DNA from: Chryseobacterium lathyri | GTDB taxonomy: Bacteria; Bacteroidota; Bacteroidia; Flavobacteriales; Weeksellaceae | NCBI RefSeq assembly: GCF_003290185.1 | Contig: NZ_QNFY01000016.1 | Location: forward strand, 1 to 64,000 | Length of the DNA: 64,000 nt | Reading direction: 5' to 3' | Part shown: positions 33,796 through 44,076 of the stretch, one piece after another | How positions within the stretch are numbered: the stretch's first letter is position 1 | Layout of the letters: each line of letters begins with the position of its first letter | Notes under the pieces: generated by a model | Told to the model about the DNA's origin: nothing | Database searches by the model: none | What the model saw: the letters and a program-made list of their open reading frames with translations, nothing else | Position numbers and translations under genes: made by a program

Positions 33796-36647
33796 GTTGT
33801 TTTTCCAAAATATTTGTTCTGATATGTTTATGCTCTCAATTATTGCATTCTCAATCTAAGGAAATTCAGTTCCTGAGCGGGACCGATTCTGAGCACACAA
33901 AAGAATGGGATTTTTGGATCAATGGTGGGAGGAAATCCGGAAACTGGAACAAAATTCAAGTTCCTTCACAATGGGAACAGCAGGGATTTGGCTCCTACAA
34001 TTACGGAAGAGATTATGTGACGTATGGTAAACATTTTAAATTTAACGACGAAATAGGCTTATACAAACATAAATTTCTGGTTCCAGGTTCTTGGAAAGGA
34101 AAATCGGTTAATATCGTTTTCGAAGGTTCAATGACCGATACCGAAGTGAAGATTAACGGGCAGCTCGCCGGTGAAATTCATCAGGGAGCTTTTTATGAAT
34201 TTAAATATGATATTTCAGACAAATTAAAATTCGGAAAAGAAAATATTCTTGAAATCAAAGTTTCCAAAATGTCTGCTGATAAATCCGTTAACAACGCAGA
34301 ACGTCTTGCAGATTATTGGATTTTGGGAGGGATTTTCAGGCCTGTTTATCTGGAAGCAAGTTCTAAGGAAAATATTTCCTGGACAGCTATAGAAGCCAAA
34401 GCAGACGGAACTTTTCGCTCAAATATTTATGTAAAAGGAATTGAGTCAGTCAATCAATTAAAAGTTGAAATATTTGATGCTAAAAACATTCTCGTTGGCG
34501 AATCTCAGGTTAAAATCGAAAAAGGAGATACTTTAGAACAGATTCAATTCTCCGTTAAAAATCCAAAACTCTGGACAGCAGAAACGCCCAACTTATATAA
34601 AGCGAAATTCAGTTTAAAGAAAAATAAAAAAAGCATCTACGAAACTGAAGAAAAATTCGGATTCAGAACCATTGAAATCAAAAAAGGCGACGGAATTTAC
34701 ATCAACGGAACAAAAATTAAAATGAAAGGCATCAATCGACACGTTTGGTGGCCTGAAACCGGACGTTCTGTAAACAAAAATATCGATTTGATGGATGTTC
34801 AGCTCATTAAAGAAATGAATATGAACGCCGTTCGCTGCTCCCATTATCCACCGAATAAATCATTCCTTCAGATTTGCGATTCGTTAGGTTTGTATGTTTT
34901 GGATGAATTGGCTGGCTGGCAAAAAAAATACAGTACGGAAGTTGGAAAAAAGCTAGTCAGAGAAATGACTATAAGAGATGTTAATCACCCCTCAATTATT
35001 TTTTGGAGCAATGGAAATGAAGGTGGACATAATTTCGATTTGGATACAGAATTTGCAAAATATGATTTGTCAAATCGTCCGGTCATTCACGCCCATCATA
35101 AACCCGGAAATGCTTTTAACGGGATAGATTGCAATCATTACGAAGATTATTACAGCACAAAAAAAATCCTTGAAGGAGAAAATATTTATATGCCGACTGA
35201 GTTTTTGCATGCACAGGATGATGGCGGTGGCGGAACTTCCTTAGCCGATTATTGGGAACTTCACTGGAATTCCAAAAGAGGAGCGGGAGGTTTTCTCTGG
35301 GCTTTTGCGGATGAAGGTTTGGTGCGGACGGATTTCAATAATCAAATTGATGTAAATGCCATCAATGCTCCGGATGGAGTTGTTGGTCCGTATCGGGAAA
35401 AAGAAGGAAGTTTTTATGCCATTCGGGAAATTTACAGCCCTGTAAAAATTGATTTGAAAGCGCTTCCGGATGATTTTAATGGAAGCATTTCAATTGAAAA
35501 CCGATATCATTTTACGAATTTAAGTGAATGTAATTTTGAGTGGAAATTGGTGAAATTTAAGACACCTTTTTCTTCCGAATCAGGATTTGAAGTAATTCAA
35601 AAAGGAAAAGCAGCATCACCAGATATAAAACCAGCTGAAAAAGGAAATATCAATCTCAATCTTCCTTCAGACTGGAAAGAAAATGAAGGTTTATTATTAA
35701 TGGCAACCGATCCTTTTGGAAAAGAAATTTATACCTGGACATGGAAAATTGCTTCTAATGATGAAATTTCAAAACAGTTTTCAAAATCTTTAATCAAAGA
35801 ATTTCCGGTTTCTGTGGTAGAAAATGATTCTTTATTTATTTTAAAATTAGAAGAAAAAGAATTCTCAATTGGTAAAAAAGACGGATTACTGAAATCAGTT
35901 ATCATCGATAAAAAAGGAAAGAAAACAACCTTTAGGAACGGGCCCATTTTTGTGCATGGAAAAATGGAATTATCTTCAATAAAATCATTTGCAGAAGGGA
36001 AAAATCAAGTTGTTGAAGCTTCCGGCAAATACGGAAAGAAAATTTACTGGAAATTGAATTCCAACGGAATTTTAGAACTAAATTATGAATATTCCCTTTC
36101 AGGAGATTATCCGTTTGCAGGCGTAAGTTTTGATTATCCTGAAAATTATGTAATGAGTGCAAAATGGCTCGGAAAAGGGCCTTATCATGTTTGGAAAAAT
36201 AGAACTCAGGGACAGACCTATAATGTTTGGCAGAATTTGAAAAACTCGACACGAACGGGTTTTTCACCTTGGATTTATCCTGAATTTAAAGGATATTACG
36301 ATGATATTTCGTGGCTGCAGTTAGACACTGCAGAAGGGAAAATCACCATCGGGACAAAAGAAGAAAAGATGTTTGTAAGACTCTTTGATTTTTACGGAAT
36401 TTATGGGGCAGAAGGTTATCCGAAATTGCCAACCGGAAATATTTCATTTTTAGATGCAATTCCGCCGTTGGGAACTGTTCTGGCTTTTAATATTAATGAT
36501 AAAACCGAATCTTTAGGACCGGAAAGTGAACTGAATCACCTGACCGGAAAGTTTAAAAGAACACTGTATTTCTATTTCGGTTTACCTGATTTAGGAGATG
36601 AAAGGAAGCAGTTTACAATGCCGGAAGTCAATATTTTAACCGATTGA
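33792..36647 (+). CDS. GH2 family beta-glycosidase (beta-galactosidase-like)
   Basis: A 951 aa secreted enzyme. Order: signal peptide (1-20), jelly-roll sugar-binding domain (about 30-190), immunoglobulin-like domain (about 195-295), TIM-barrel (about 300-560), then C-terminal beta domains. The acid/base glutamate is E410 in SNGNEGG and the nucleophile is probably E470 in MPTEFLHAQ. The barrel start GINRHVWWPETGR is typical. GH2 enzymes of this kind remove beta-galactose or beta-glucuronic acid from RG-I side chains. Its stop is 2 bp before the CE12 start. Confidence 0.9.
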   Translation: MSCFSKIFVLICLCSQLLHSQSKEIQFLSGTDSEHTKEWDFWINGGRKSGNWNKIQVPSQWEQQGFGSYNYGRDYVTYGKHFKFNDEIGLYKHKFLVPGSWKGKSVNIVFEGSMTDTEVKINGQLAGEIHQGAFYEFKYDISDKLKFGKENILEIKVSKMSADKSVNNAERLADYWILGGIFRPVYLEASSKENISWTAIEAKADGTFRSNIYVKGIESVNQLKVEIFDAKNILVGESQVKIEKGDTLEQIQFSVKNPKLWTAETPNLYKAKFSLKKNKKSIYETEEKFGFRTIEIKKGDGIYINGTKIKMKGINRHVWWPETGRSVNKNIDLMDVQLIKEMNMNAVRCSHYPPNKSFLQICDSLGLYVLDELAGWQKKYSTEVGKKLVREMTIRDVNHPSIIFWSNGNEGGHNFDLDTEFAKYDLSNRPVIHAHHKPGNAFNGIDCNHYEDYYSTKKILEGENIYMPTEFLHAQDDGGGGTSLADYWELHWNSKRGAGGFLWAFADEGLVRTDFNNQIDVNAINAPDGVVGPYREKEGSFYAIREIYSPVKIDLKALPDDFNGSISIENRYHFTNLSECNFEWKLVKFKTPFSSESGFEVIQKGKAASPDIKPAEKGNINLNLPSDWKENEGLLLMATDPFGKEIYTWTWKIASNDEISKQFSKSLIKEFPVSVVENDSLFILKLEEKEFSIGKKDGLLKSVIIDKKGKKTTFRNGPIFVHGKMELSSIKSFAEGKNQVVEASGKYGKKIYWKLNSNGILELNYEYSLSGDYPFAGVSFDYPENYVMSAKWLGKGPYHVWKNRTQGQTYNVWQNLKNSTRTGFSPWIYPEFKGYYDDISWLQLDTAEGKITIGTKEEKMFVRLFDFYGIYGAEGYPKLPTGNISFLDAIPPLGTVLAFNINDKTESLGPESELNHLTGKFKRTLYFYFGLPDLGDERKQFTMPEVNILTD

Positions 36648-36649
36648 TT

Positions 36650-37972
36650 ATGAAAAACTGGATAGGAATTATAACCGTTTTTATTTGTTCATCGATGTTT
36701 GCACAACAAACCAATTTTAAATTTGATTTTGGAGGAGGCAGAACTCAGGATGGTTATATTCCCATTACGGAACATTCTAAATTCGACAGAAAAATGGGTT
36801 ATGGATTTATGGATATTTCCGGCTTGAAGTCCGTTGACAATGGAGGAAATGCATTGACGGGAGATTATATCACCAGCGACAAACCTTTCTATTTTTCGGT
36901 GGTAATTCCGGAAGGAAATTATGATATTAAGCTAAACCTAGGCGATTTTAAAGGAACTTCTGAAACAACAGTTCGTGTAGAAAACCGCCGTCTGATGCTG
37001 GACGATGTGAAGACAAAAGAAGGTGAAGTTGTCGAAAAATTGATAACCGTTCACATTAAAGACAGTATTATTCGTAACCAAAATGGAATTGAAATTGGGA
37101 CTGTAAAATTAAAACCGAGAGAAAGAAAATATTTACATTGGGATAATTTACTGACGATTGAATTTAATGATAAAGCTCCAAAAGTTTGTGCAATGACCAT
37201 CCAACCCAACAAAACAGTGAAAACGATTTATCTCACCGGTGATTCTACTGTCGTAGATGCGCTTTACGAACCGTGGGCATCGTGGGGACAAATGCTGCCG
37301 TATTTTTTTGTTCCGAAAGAGGTGGTGATTGCCAATTATGCTGAAAGCGGAGAAACCCTAAAAGCATTTGTAGACCGCCACAGAATCGATAAAATCTGGA
37401 ATAAAATAAAATCAGGAGATTATTTGTTTATCCAGTTTGGACATAACGACCAGAAATCCGGAAACAGTACGAAATCCGGATATAGAAAAAAATTAAAAGA
37501 ATGGATTCAGAAAGCTAAGCAATTGGGTGCAGTTCCAGTTTTGGTTACTTCTATGAACCGCCGGGTTTTTGATGAAAACAATAAAATAGTGAATACTTTG
37601 GACGATTATCCAACAGCAATGCGTGAAATAGCAAAAGAAGAAAATGTATTCTTGATTGATTTGAATCTGATTAGCCAAACGTTGTTTGAAGCGATGGGAG
37701 TGGAAAACTCTAAAAAAGCATTTGTCTATTATCCTGCAAATTCTTATCCCAATCAACCGGATGCTTTGGCGGATGACACGCATTTTAATACATATGGGGC
37801 TTATGAATTGGCGAAATGTGTTGTTAAAAGTATTGTCGAGCAAAAATTGCCTTTGAGTAAATTTGTTTCAAAAAATTATATAAAATTTGATCCCCAAAAA
37901 CCTGATGCTGTCGAAACATTTCATTGGCCGGAAAGTGTCTTTATGGAAGCATTAAAACCCGATGGAAACTAA
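36650..37972 (+). CDS. Two-domain rhamnogalacturonan acetylesterase (CE12)
   Basis: A 440 aa secreted esterase. I start it at the ATG at 36650, since the in-frame codon at 36644 is TTG and overlaps the GH2 stop. After the signal peptide (ending SSMFAQQ) comes a beta-sandwich domain (about 22-180, FKFDFGGGRTQDGY), then the SGNH domain with GDST (S199), FGHNDQK and a C-terminal DDTH. The extra N-terminal domain, absent in the 245 aa enzyme at 3987-4724, resembles a galactose-binding fold and may hold the RG-I backbone. Confidence 0.92.
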   Translation: MKNWIGIITVFICSSMFAQQTNFKFDFGGGRTQDGYIPITEHSKFDRKMGYGFMDISGLKSVDNGGNALTGDYITSDKPFYFSVVIPEGNYDIKLNLGDFKGTSETTVRVENRRLMLDDVKTKEGEVVEKLITVHIKDSIIRNQNGIEIGTVKLKPRERKYLHWDNLLTIEFNDKAPKVCAMTIQPNKTVKTIYLTGDSTVVDALYEPWASWGQMLPYFFVPKEVVIANYAESGETLKAFVDRHRIDKIWNKIKSGDYLFIQFGHNDQKSGNSTKSGYRKKLKEWIQKAKQLGAVPVLVTSMNRRVFDENNKIVNTLDDYPTAMREIAKEENVFLIDLNLISQTLFEAMGVENSKKAFVYYPANSYPNQPDALADDTHFNTYGAYELAKCVVKSIVEQKLPLSKFVSKNYIKFDPQKPDAVETFHWPESVFMEALKPDGN

Positions 37973-37983
37973 AAAGTAAGAAA

Positions 37984-40761
37984 ATGAATATTCAGTCTAT
38001 CATAAAAATAAGTGTATTTTGTTTTGCATTTGGAAATCTTTCCGCACAAAACCCCTGGCCAACCACCACCGAAACGGCAAAACCGTGGACACGATGGTGG
38101 TGGATGGGAAATGCAGTCGATGAAGAAGGATTGAATCAACAGCTGACCACTTTAAATAAAGCAGGTTTTGGAGGCGTAGAAATTGTTCCCATTTATGGAG
38201 CAAAAGGCTTTGAAAATCAATACATCAATTATCTTTCTCCGGAGTGGATGAAAATGCTCCAATTCACTACAAACAAAGCAAAAAGCTTGAATATGGGAGT
38301 TGATATGGCCGTCGGAACAGGCTGGCCGATAGGTGGCCCTCAGGTTGATGAAGAAGATGCAGCCACAAAAATGATGGTTCAGACGTACATGATTTCATCA
38401 GGCGAAAAATTTTCAGGAAAAATTGCCTTGAAAGATGAGAAACAGAAGAATTTAAAAACAATAAAATTAGATATTGTAACTGCTTACAGCGAAAAAAATG
38501 AAGCGGTTGTCTTAACCGATAAAATTTCAAACGACGGCTCTCTCAATTGGAAACCGGATTCGGGAAAGTGGACCATCTATGCAGTTTTTACGGGGAAAAC
38601 ACTTCAAAAAGTGAAACGCGCAGCTCCAGGCGGTGAGGGCTTTACCCTAGATCATTTTTCACCTGATGCAACGAAAGATTATCTTAAAACTTTCGATCAG
38701 GCTTTTGGAAATTCAAACTACGGAATCCGTTCTTTTTTCAATGACAGTTACGAAGTTTATAATGCCGACTGGACTCCGCATTTTAAAGATGAATTTAAAA
38801 AAAGGAGAGGATACGATTTAAGTCCATACATCAAATATCTTGTCAGTAATGAAGAAAATGAGATAACGAGTAGAATCAAATCAGATTACAGGGAAACCCT
38901 GAGTGAATTGATTTTGAACAATTTTACCAAGAATTTTACAAGCTGGGCCCATTCCAAAAACTCAAAAAATACCAATCAGGCACATGGTTCGCCCGGAAAT
39001 TTACTGGATTTGTACGCAGCAGTTGATATTCCTGAATCTGAAACTTTCGGAAGCTCTATTTTTGAAATTCCTGGATTGAGAAGAGACAGTGCAGATGTTC
39101 AAAAGTCAGATATTCCTGATTTCAATATGCTGAAGTTTGCGTCATCGGCTGCAAATATTACCGGAAAGCAATTAATTTCAAACGAAACTTTTACCTGGCT
39201 TACTGAACATTTTAAAACATCCTGGTCGCAGGCTAAACCGGAGGTTGAGCAGGTTTTTTTATCCGGGATTAATCACGTTTTTTATCACGGTACAACCTAT
39301 ACGCCGGCGGATGTTCCTTTTCCGGGATGGCTGTTTTATGCTTCAGTTAATTTTGTCCCAGAAAATAGTTTGTGGCCCCATTTGACGGGATTAAATTCTT
39401 ATGTTGCACGTACACAAAGTGTTTTGCAGAGTGGGAAATCTGATAATGAGCTGTTGATGTACTGGCCAATTTATGACCAATGGGCCAGTCCGAAAGGGAA
39501 GGATGTAACCTTTAAAGTTCATAACGTGGAAAAATGGCTGCAGCCAGCTCCGATGTATGAGAATTTGACGAAGCTGAACAAAATGGGCTATTCTCTTGAT
39601 ATGATTTCTGATAAAATGATAGGAGAATCAGAATCGGAAAACCGGAAAATCCAGATTGCAGAGGGAGGATCTTCCTATCAGGTTTTAATCATTCCTGAAT
39701 TAACTTATTTGCCAGAAACTACGTTAATTAATATTCTTAAATTAGTTCAAAACGGTGCTTCAGTTATTTTTCAAAACGAACCAAAAGATATTCCCGGATA
39801 TTTTGAAATCGAAAAAAGGAGAGCAACATTAAAATCTTTGTGGGCCCAGATTCCGTTTCAGAATCAGGGAGGAAATATGAAAATTGCCACATTTGGAAAA
39901 GGTAAAATTGTATTAAACTCCGATGTTGAGAAAGGGTTGGAATATTTAAAAATAAAGGGAGAAAAATTAACGGAAACCGGATTGAAATTTGTGAGAAGAC
40001 AGTTTGATGGCGGAAAATACTATTTCATTGTTAACCATACTGCAAAGGAAATCAGTCAATTTATTCCTATAAATGATACAGGAAATCAAACGGTGATCAT
40101 GAATCCGGAAAACGGAGATTTCGGAGTGGCGGAAACACAAAATAATTCCGTGAGAATTCAGCTGAAATCCGGGCAGTCTTTAATTCTAAAAATTAATGAA
40201 ACCACAGATCGCTCAATTCCAAAATGGGAATATATTGAAAAGACAGATTTTCCCATCAATTTAAATCAAAATTGGCAACTGACTTTCAAAGAAGGCGGCC
40301 CCGAACTTCCAAAATCAAGAAACTTAAAAAAACTGGAACCCTGGACGAATTTTTCACAAGATCCCTTAACACAGAGTTTTTCGGGAACTGGTGTTTATAC
40401 AACGGAATTAAATTTAAAAAATAAAAAGGCAGACGATTATCTTTTGAAATTTGATAAATTGTATGAAAGTGCCAAAGTAATCGTAAACGGTCAGGAAGCA
40501 GGAATTGTCTGGAGTATTCCTTTTGAAATTAACATTGGGAAATATCTGAAAAAAGGAAAAAATACCATTAGTATTGAAGTTTGCAATTTAATGGCCAATA
40601 GAATCCGATACATGGATCAGAATAAAATTCAGTGGCGTAATTACCATGAAATCAATTTTGTAAATATTGATTATAAAGCTTTTGATGCTTCCAACTGGAA
40701 AGTTCAGCCTTCCGGCTTGGATGGACAAATTCAGTTATTTCCATTATACTATTCGAAATAG
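37984..40761 (+). CDS. GH106 alpha-L-rhamnosidase
   Basis: A 925 aa secreted enzyme when started at MNIQSIIKI (37984); 20 upstream codons that overlap the CE12 gene were discarded. The signal peptide ends FGNLSAQ. The family start KPWTRWWWMGNAVDEEGLNQQL and GGVEIVPIYG are present, then a TIM-barrel with the SNETFTWL region, and a C-terminal jelly-roll (AKVIVNGQEAGIVW, NTISIEVCNL). GH106 inverts alpha-L-rhamnosidic bonds with calcium. It would free rhamnose from RG-I oligosaccharides for RhaT. It is 11 bp after the CE12 gene. Confidence 0.93.
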   Translation: MNIQSIIKISVFCFAFGNLSAQNPWPTTTETAKPWTRWWWMGNAVDEEGLNQQLTTLNKAGFGGVEIVPIYGAKGFENQYINYLSPEWMKMLQFTTNKAKSLNMGVDMAVGTGWPIGGPQVDEEDAATKMMVQTYMISSGEKFSGKIALKDEKQKNLKTIKLDIVTAYSEKNEAVVLTDKISNDGSLNWKPDSGKWTIYAVFTGKTLQKVKRAAPGGEGFTLDHFSPDATKDYLKTFDQAFGNSNYGIRSFFNDSYEVYNADWTPHFKDEFKKRRGYDLSPYIKYLVSNEENEITSRIKSDYRETLSELILNNFTKNFTSWAHSKNSKNTNQAHGSPGNLLDLYAAVDIPESETFGSSIFEIPGLRRDSADVQKSDIPDFNMLKFASSAANITGKQLISNETFTWLTEHFKTSWSQAKPEVEQVFLSGINHVFYHGTTYTPADVPFPGWLFYASVNFVPENSLWPHLTGLNSYVARTQSVLQSGKSDNELLMYWPIYDQWASPKGKDVTFKVHNVEKWLQPAPMYENLTKLNKMGYSLDMISDKMIGESESENRKIQIAEGGSSYQVLIIPELTYLPETTLINILKLVQNGASVIFQNEPKDIPGYFEIEKRRATLKSLWAQIPFQNQGGNMKIATFGKGKIVLNSDVEKGLEYLKIKGEKLTETGLKFVRRQFDGGKYYFIVNHTAKEISQFIPINDTGNQTVIMNPENGDFGVAETQNNSVRIQLKSGQSLILKINETTDRSIPKWEYIEKTDFPINLNQNWQLTFKEGGPELPKSRNLKKLEPWTNFSQDPLTQSFSGTGVYTTELNLKNKKADDYLLKFDKLYESAKVIVNGQEAGIVWSIPFEINIGKYLKKGKNTISIEVCNLMANRIRYMDQNKIQWRNYHEINFVNIDYKAFDASNWKVQPSGLDGQIQLFPLYYSK

Positions 40762-40795
40762 AATAAAACATGAAACAGAGTATATTAAAATAATT

Positions 40796-40810
40796 TGCGC
40801 AATCGATTGA
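40796..40810. promoter_or_regulatory. Candidate LacI-type operator upstream of PL11 gene
   Basis: TGCGCAATCGATTGA, with the shared GCAATCGATT core, lies 28 bp upstream of the PL11 start in a 77 bp spacer. It suggests an internal regulated promoter inside the RG-I cluster. Confidence 0.7.
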
Positions 40811-40838
40811 ATTGTGTTAATTTAAATCATTGAGAATT

Positions 40839-42713
40839 ATGAATATAAAATATAACTTTATTTTACTGATAATTCTTTTTTCACAGCTCCTTTCAGCACA
40901 AAGGCAAATGGAGTTTTTAAAAAGAGGAATTGTTGCAATACCTTCCGGATCAGGGGTTTTTGTGAGTTGGCGTTTGCTGGGCACAGAACCTCAAAATATC
41001 CCGTTTGATTTATACCGTATCGAAAATAACAAAAGCAAAAAACTGAATGAAAAACCATTGGTTAACGAAACCAGTTTTTTAGATAAAACGGCAGATAAAA
41101 CAAAGAATTACACTTATTTTGTGAAATCCAGCACCAAGAATCAGGAGATTGATCAGGATTCTGCGAACTATGCAGCTAGTCAGAAACCCTATTTTTCAAT
41201 TCCGTTAAAAACTCCGGTTGGATATACGCCAAACGATGTTTCTGTTGCGGATCTGGACGGTGACGGTGAATATGAAATCATCCTTCATCAAACCGGGCAA
41301 TCCAAAGACAACAGCCAGAAAGGTTTTACAGATGAACCGATTATTCAGGCCTATAAATTGAATGGTAAATTTTTATGGGAAATTAATTTAGGGAAAAATA
41401 TTAGGGAAGGCGCACATTACACACAGTTTTTAGTGTACGATTTAGACCAGGACGGTAAAGCAGAAGTGGTCATGAAAACTGCAGACGGAAGCAAAGACGG
41501 TAAGGGGAAATGGATCGGAGATCCTACAAAAGATTATAGAAATGAAAACGGATTTATCCTTTCAGGCCCTGAATTTCTGACTGTTTTTAATGGAGAAACA
41601 GGTGAGGAAATTAATACCGTTAATTATATTGTTCCCAGATTTCAAGGCAGCTTAAATCCTACTCCCGAACAGCTTACAGAAACCTGGGGCGATGCGAAAG
41701 GGAACCGTGTAGACCGGTTTTTGGGCGCAGTTGCTTATCTGGATGGCAAAACGCCGAGCATTATTATGTCTAGAGGGTATTATACACGAACAGCAATCGC
41801 AGCCTGGGGTTATAAAGATAAAAAGCTCAGTTTGAGATGGCTGTTTGATACGGAAAGCTCGGAAGAAAATAAAAAATTCCGTGGTCAGGGAAACCATAAT
41901 TTGAGCATTGCCGATGTTGATAACGATGGGAAAGATGAAATTGTCTTTGGAGCAATGACGGTTGATGACAACGGAAAAATACTGAACAGCACAGGCTTTG
42001 GTCACGGTGATGCTTTGCATGTTGGTGATCTGGATCCTTCTCATCCCGGACTGGAAATTTTTGATATTCAGGAGAGATTTGATGATGCTGGTGTGCACTT
42101 CAGAGCGGGTGCAACGGGAAAGGTTTTATGGAAACTACCATCTTTAGTGTACAGCAAGCAAGGAAAATTCCAAGGTCCCGGAAGAGGATTGTCTTTAAAC
42201 ATAGATCCCCGTTTTCAAGGTTCGGAATCCTGGGCTGCCGGAGCCGGGCTGAAAGGCATTTACGATACTAAAGGAAATAAGATCAGCGATAAAAATCCTG
42301 CCTGCAATATGGGGATTTATTGGGACGGAGATTTTTTAAGCGAAATTTTGGACGGAACTTCCGTGTCAAAATGGGATTGGAATAATGAAAAAACAAATAT
42401 AATTTTTGACGCTAAAGATTTTCAGTGTGAATCAAACAACGGGACCAAGAAAAACCCTTCTTTGGTTGCCGATTTATTTGGAGACTGGCGGGAAGAAGTG
42501 ATTTACAGAACCTCAGATAATCAGGAACTTCGGATTTTCAGTTCGACAATTCCGACGAATCACCGTTTGTACACACTGATGCATAATCCGCAATACAGAT
42601 TGAGCATTGTTTGGCAAAATGTAGGCTACAACCAGCCTCCTCATACTGATTATTATCTGGATGAATCCGTTTCAAAGGTTCCTGCACCGGATATTTATAC
42701 CATTAAGCCTTAA
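40839..42713 (+). CDS. Rhamnogalacturonan lyase (PL11)
   Basis: A 624 aa secreted lyase cleaving the rhamnose-galacturonate bond of the RG-I backbone by beta-elimination. I use the ATG at 40839; a TTG nine bases earlier is less likely. The signal peptide ends QLLSAQ. It has the family start RQMEFLKRGIVAI and an eight-bladed propeller with repeated calcium loops (DLDGDGEYE, DLDQDGKAE, DVDNDGKDE). Length is typical of PL11. Its unsaturated products suit the GH105 encoded 70 bp downstream. Confidence 0.95.
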   Translation: MNIKYNFILLIILFSQLLSAQRQMEFLKRGIVAIPSGSGVFVSWRLLGTEPQNIPFDLYRIENNKSKKLNEKPLVNETSFLDKTADKTKNYTYFVKSSTKNQEIDQDSANYAASQKPYFSIPLKTPVGYTPNDVSVADLDGDGEYEIILHQTGQSKDNSQKGFTDEPIIQAYKLNGKFLWEINLGKNIREGAHYTQFLVYDLDQDGKAEVVMKTADGSKDGKGKWIGDPTKDYRNENGFILSGPEFLTVFNGETGEEINTVNYIVPRFQGSLNPTPEQLTETWGDAKGNRVDRFLGAVAYLDGKTPSIIMSRGYYTRTAIAAWGYKDKKLSLRWLFDTESSEENKKFRGQGNHNLSIADVDNDGKDEIVFGAMTVDDNGKILNSTGFGHGDALHVGDLDPSHPGLEIFDIQERFDDAGVHFRAGATGKVLWKLPSLVYSKQGKFQGPGRGLSLNIDPRFQGSESWAAGAGLKGIYDTKGNKISDKNPACNMGIYWDGDFLSEILDGTSVSKWDWNNEKTNIIFDAKDFQCESNNGTKKNPSLVADLFGDWREEVIYRTSDNQELRIFSSTIPTNHRLYTLMHNPQYRLSIVWQNVGYNQPPHTDYYLDESVSKVPAPDIYTIKP

Positions 42714-42783
42714 AATAGGTCTTGATGGTTTATAATTGAACAAATATTTAAACAAATACATTGTAAAAAAAATAAATATAATT

Positions 42784-43947
42784 ATGAAGAAAGTACTAAT
42801 GAGAGGCGCTCTTTTTGCGTTGATTTTCGGAATTTTATCCTCTTGCTCAGTTCAAAAGCAAACGAATGCAAAGAACGTTAGTCTTCCGGATAAAAAAGAA
42901 GTTTTGGAAGTTTCACGGAGGGCAAATCAATATTTCATGAACAAATGGCCAGATCCGGGAAAGGAAGTTGTCGGCAAAAAAGTATGGCCAAGCAATCTGT
43001 GGACGAGAGCTGTTTACTACGAAGGATTAATGGCTTTGTATAAAATAGATCCTAAAAAAGAATATTATGATTACGCCATCGACTGGTCTCAAAAACACAA
43101 CTGGGACATGATGCGTGATACATATACCCGTAATGCCGACAATCAGGCTTGCGGACAAACATATCTGGACCTTTATGAAATAGACGGAAGAAAAAATCCG
43201 GAGAGAATAAAATTCGTGAAAGCTTCGATGGACAGTATGATTGCTTCCAAAAAATCAGATGACTGGTGGTGGATCGACGCGCTCCAAATGGGGATGCCAA
43301 TTTTTACGAAACTGGGCAGGATTACAGGTGAACAAAAATATTTCGATAAAAATTACGAAATGTATTCCTTTACGAAATATAAGCACGGTGGAAATGGTTT
43401 ATATAATCCAAAAGATAAACTTTGGTGGAGAGACAAAAGCTTTGTTCCGCCTTACACAGAACCCAACGGCGAAGATTGCTACTGGAGCCGTGGAAATGGA
43501 TGGGTAGTTGCTGCTTTGGCTCGTACACTGGAAGATACACCAAAATCCGACCCGCATTATCAGGAATATTTACAAGATTATAAAGATCTGTTATCAGCTT
43601 TGCTTCCAATCCAAAGAGAAGATGGTTTTTGGAATGCAAGTTTACATGACCCTAACAATTTCGGAGGCAAAGAAATGACGGGAACCGCTCTGTTTATATA
43701 CGGAATGGCATATGGTATTAATAAAGGCCTGATTGATAAAAAAACGTATTTACCCGTTGTTATAAAAGCCTGGAACGCTATTGTAAAAGATTCTGTTCAG
43801 CCTGATGGATTTTTGGGTTGGGTACAGGGAACAGGAAAAGAGCCTAAAGACGGTCAGCCACTTGCCATTGACAAACAGCCTGATTTTGAAGATTATGGAT
43901 TAGGCTGTCTGTTGCTTGCAGGAAGCGAAGTTTATAAGTTAAAGTAA
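42784..43947 (+). CDS. GH105 unsaturated rhamnogalacturonyl hydrolase, lipoprotein
   Basis: A 387 aa (alpha/alpha)6-barrel lipoprotein, started at the ATG at 42784; an upstream TTG frame from 42736 gives a hydrophilic, non-signal start. The lipobox is LSSC (C21), and the following SVQKQ lacks acidic residues, so a periplasm-facing anchor is likely. Catalytic aspartate D165 is in WWIDALQMGMP, and WSRGNGWVVAAL is conserved. It would remove the unsaturated galacturonate from PL11 products. It differs clearly from the GH105 at 10354-11613, suggesting separate substrates. Confidence 0.92.
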   Translation: MKKVLMRGALFALIFGILSSCSVQKQTNAKNVSLPDKKEVLEVSRRANQYFMNKWPDPGKEVVGKKVWPSNLWTRAVYYEGLMALYKIDPKKEYYDYAIDWSQKHNWDMMRDTYTRNADNQACGQTYLDLYEIDGRKNPERIKFVKASMDSMIASKKSDDWWWIDALQMGMPIFTKLGRITGEQKYFDKNYEMYSFTKYKHGGNGLYNPKDKLWWRDKSFVPPYTEPNGEDCYWSRGNGWVVAALARTLEDTPKSDPHYQEYLQDYKDLLSALLPIQREDGFWNASLHDPNNFGGKEMTGTALFIYGMAYGINKGLIDKKTYLPVVIKAWNAIVKDSVQPDGFLGWVQGTGKEPKDGQPLAIDKQPDFEDYGLGCLLLAGSEVYKLK

Positions 43948-44022
43948 ACCAACATTTGTTTGATTACATAGAATCTTTGATTTCAAGACAAACAATTATT
44001 ATTATAGCATGACACTACAAGA

Positions 44023-44036
44023 TGCGCAATCGATTT
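44023..44036. promoter_or_regulatory. Candidate LacI-type operator upstream of rhaT
   Basis: TGCGCAATCGATTT carries the GCAATCGATT core 40 bp upstream of the rhaT start, in a 129 bp spacer. It is nearly identical to the copy in front of the PL11 gene. Confidence 0.7.
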
Positions 44037-44076
44037 CATAGTATTAATTTTCAAATTCAATCCATAAGATAAAATT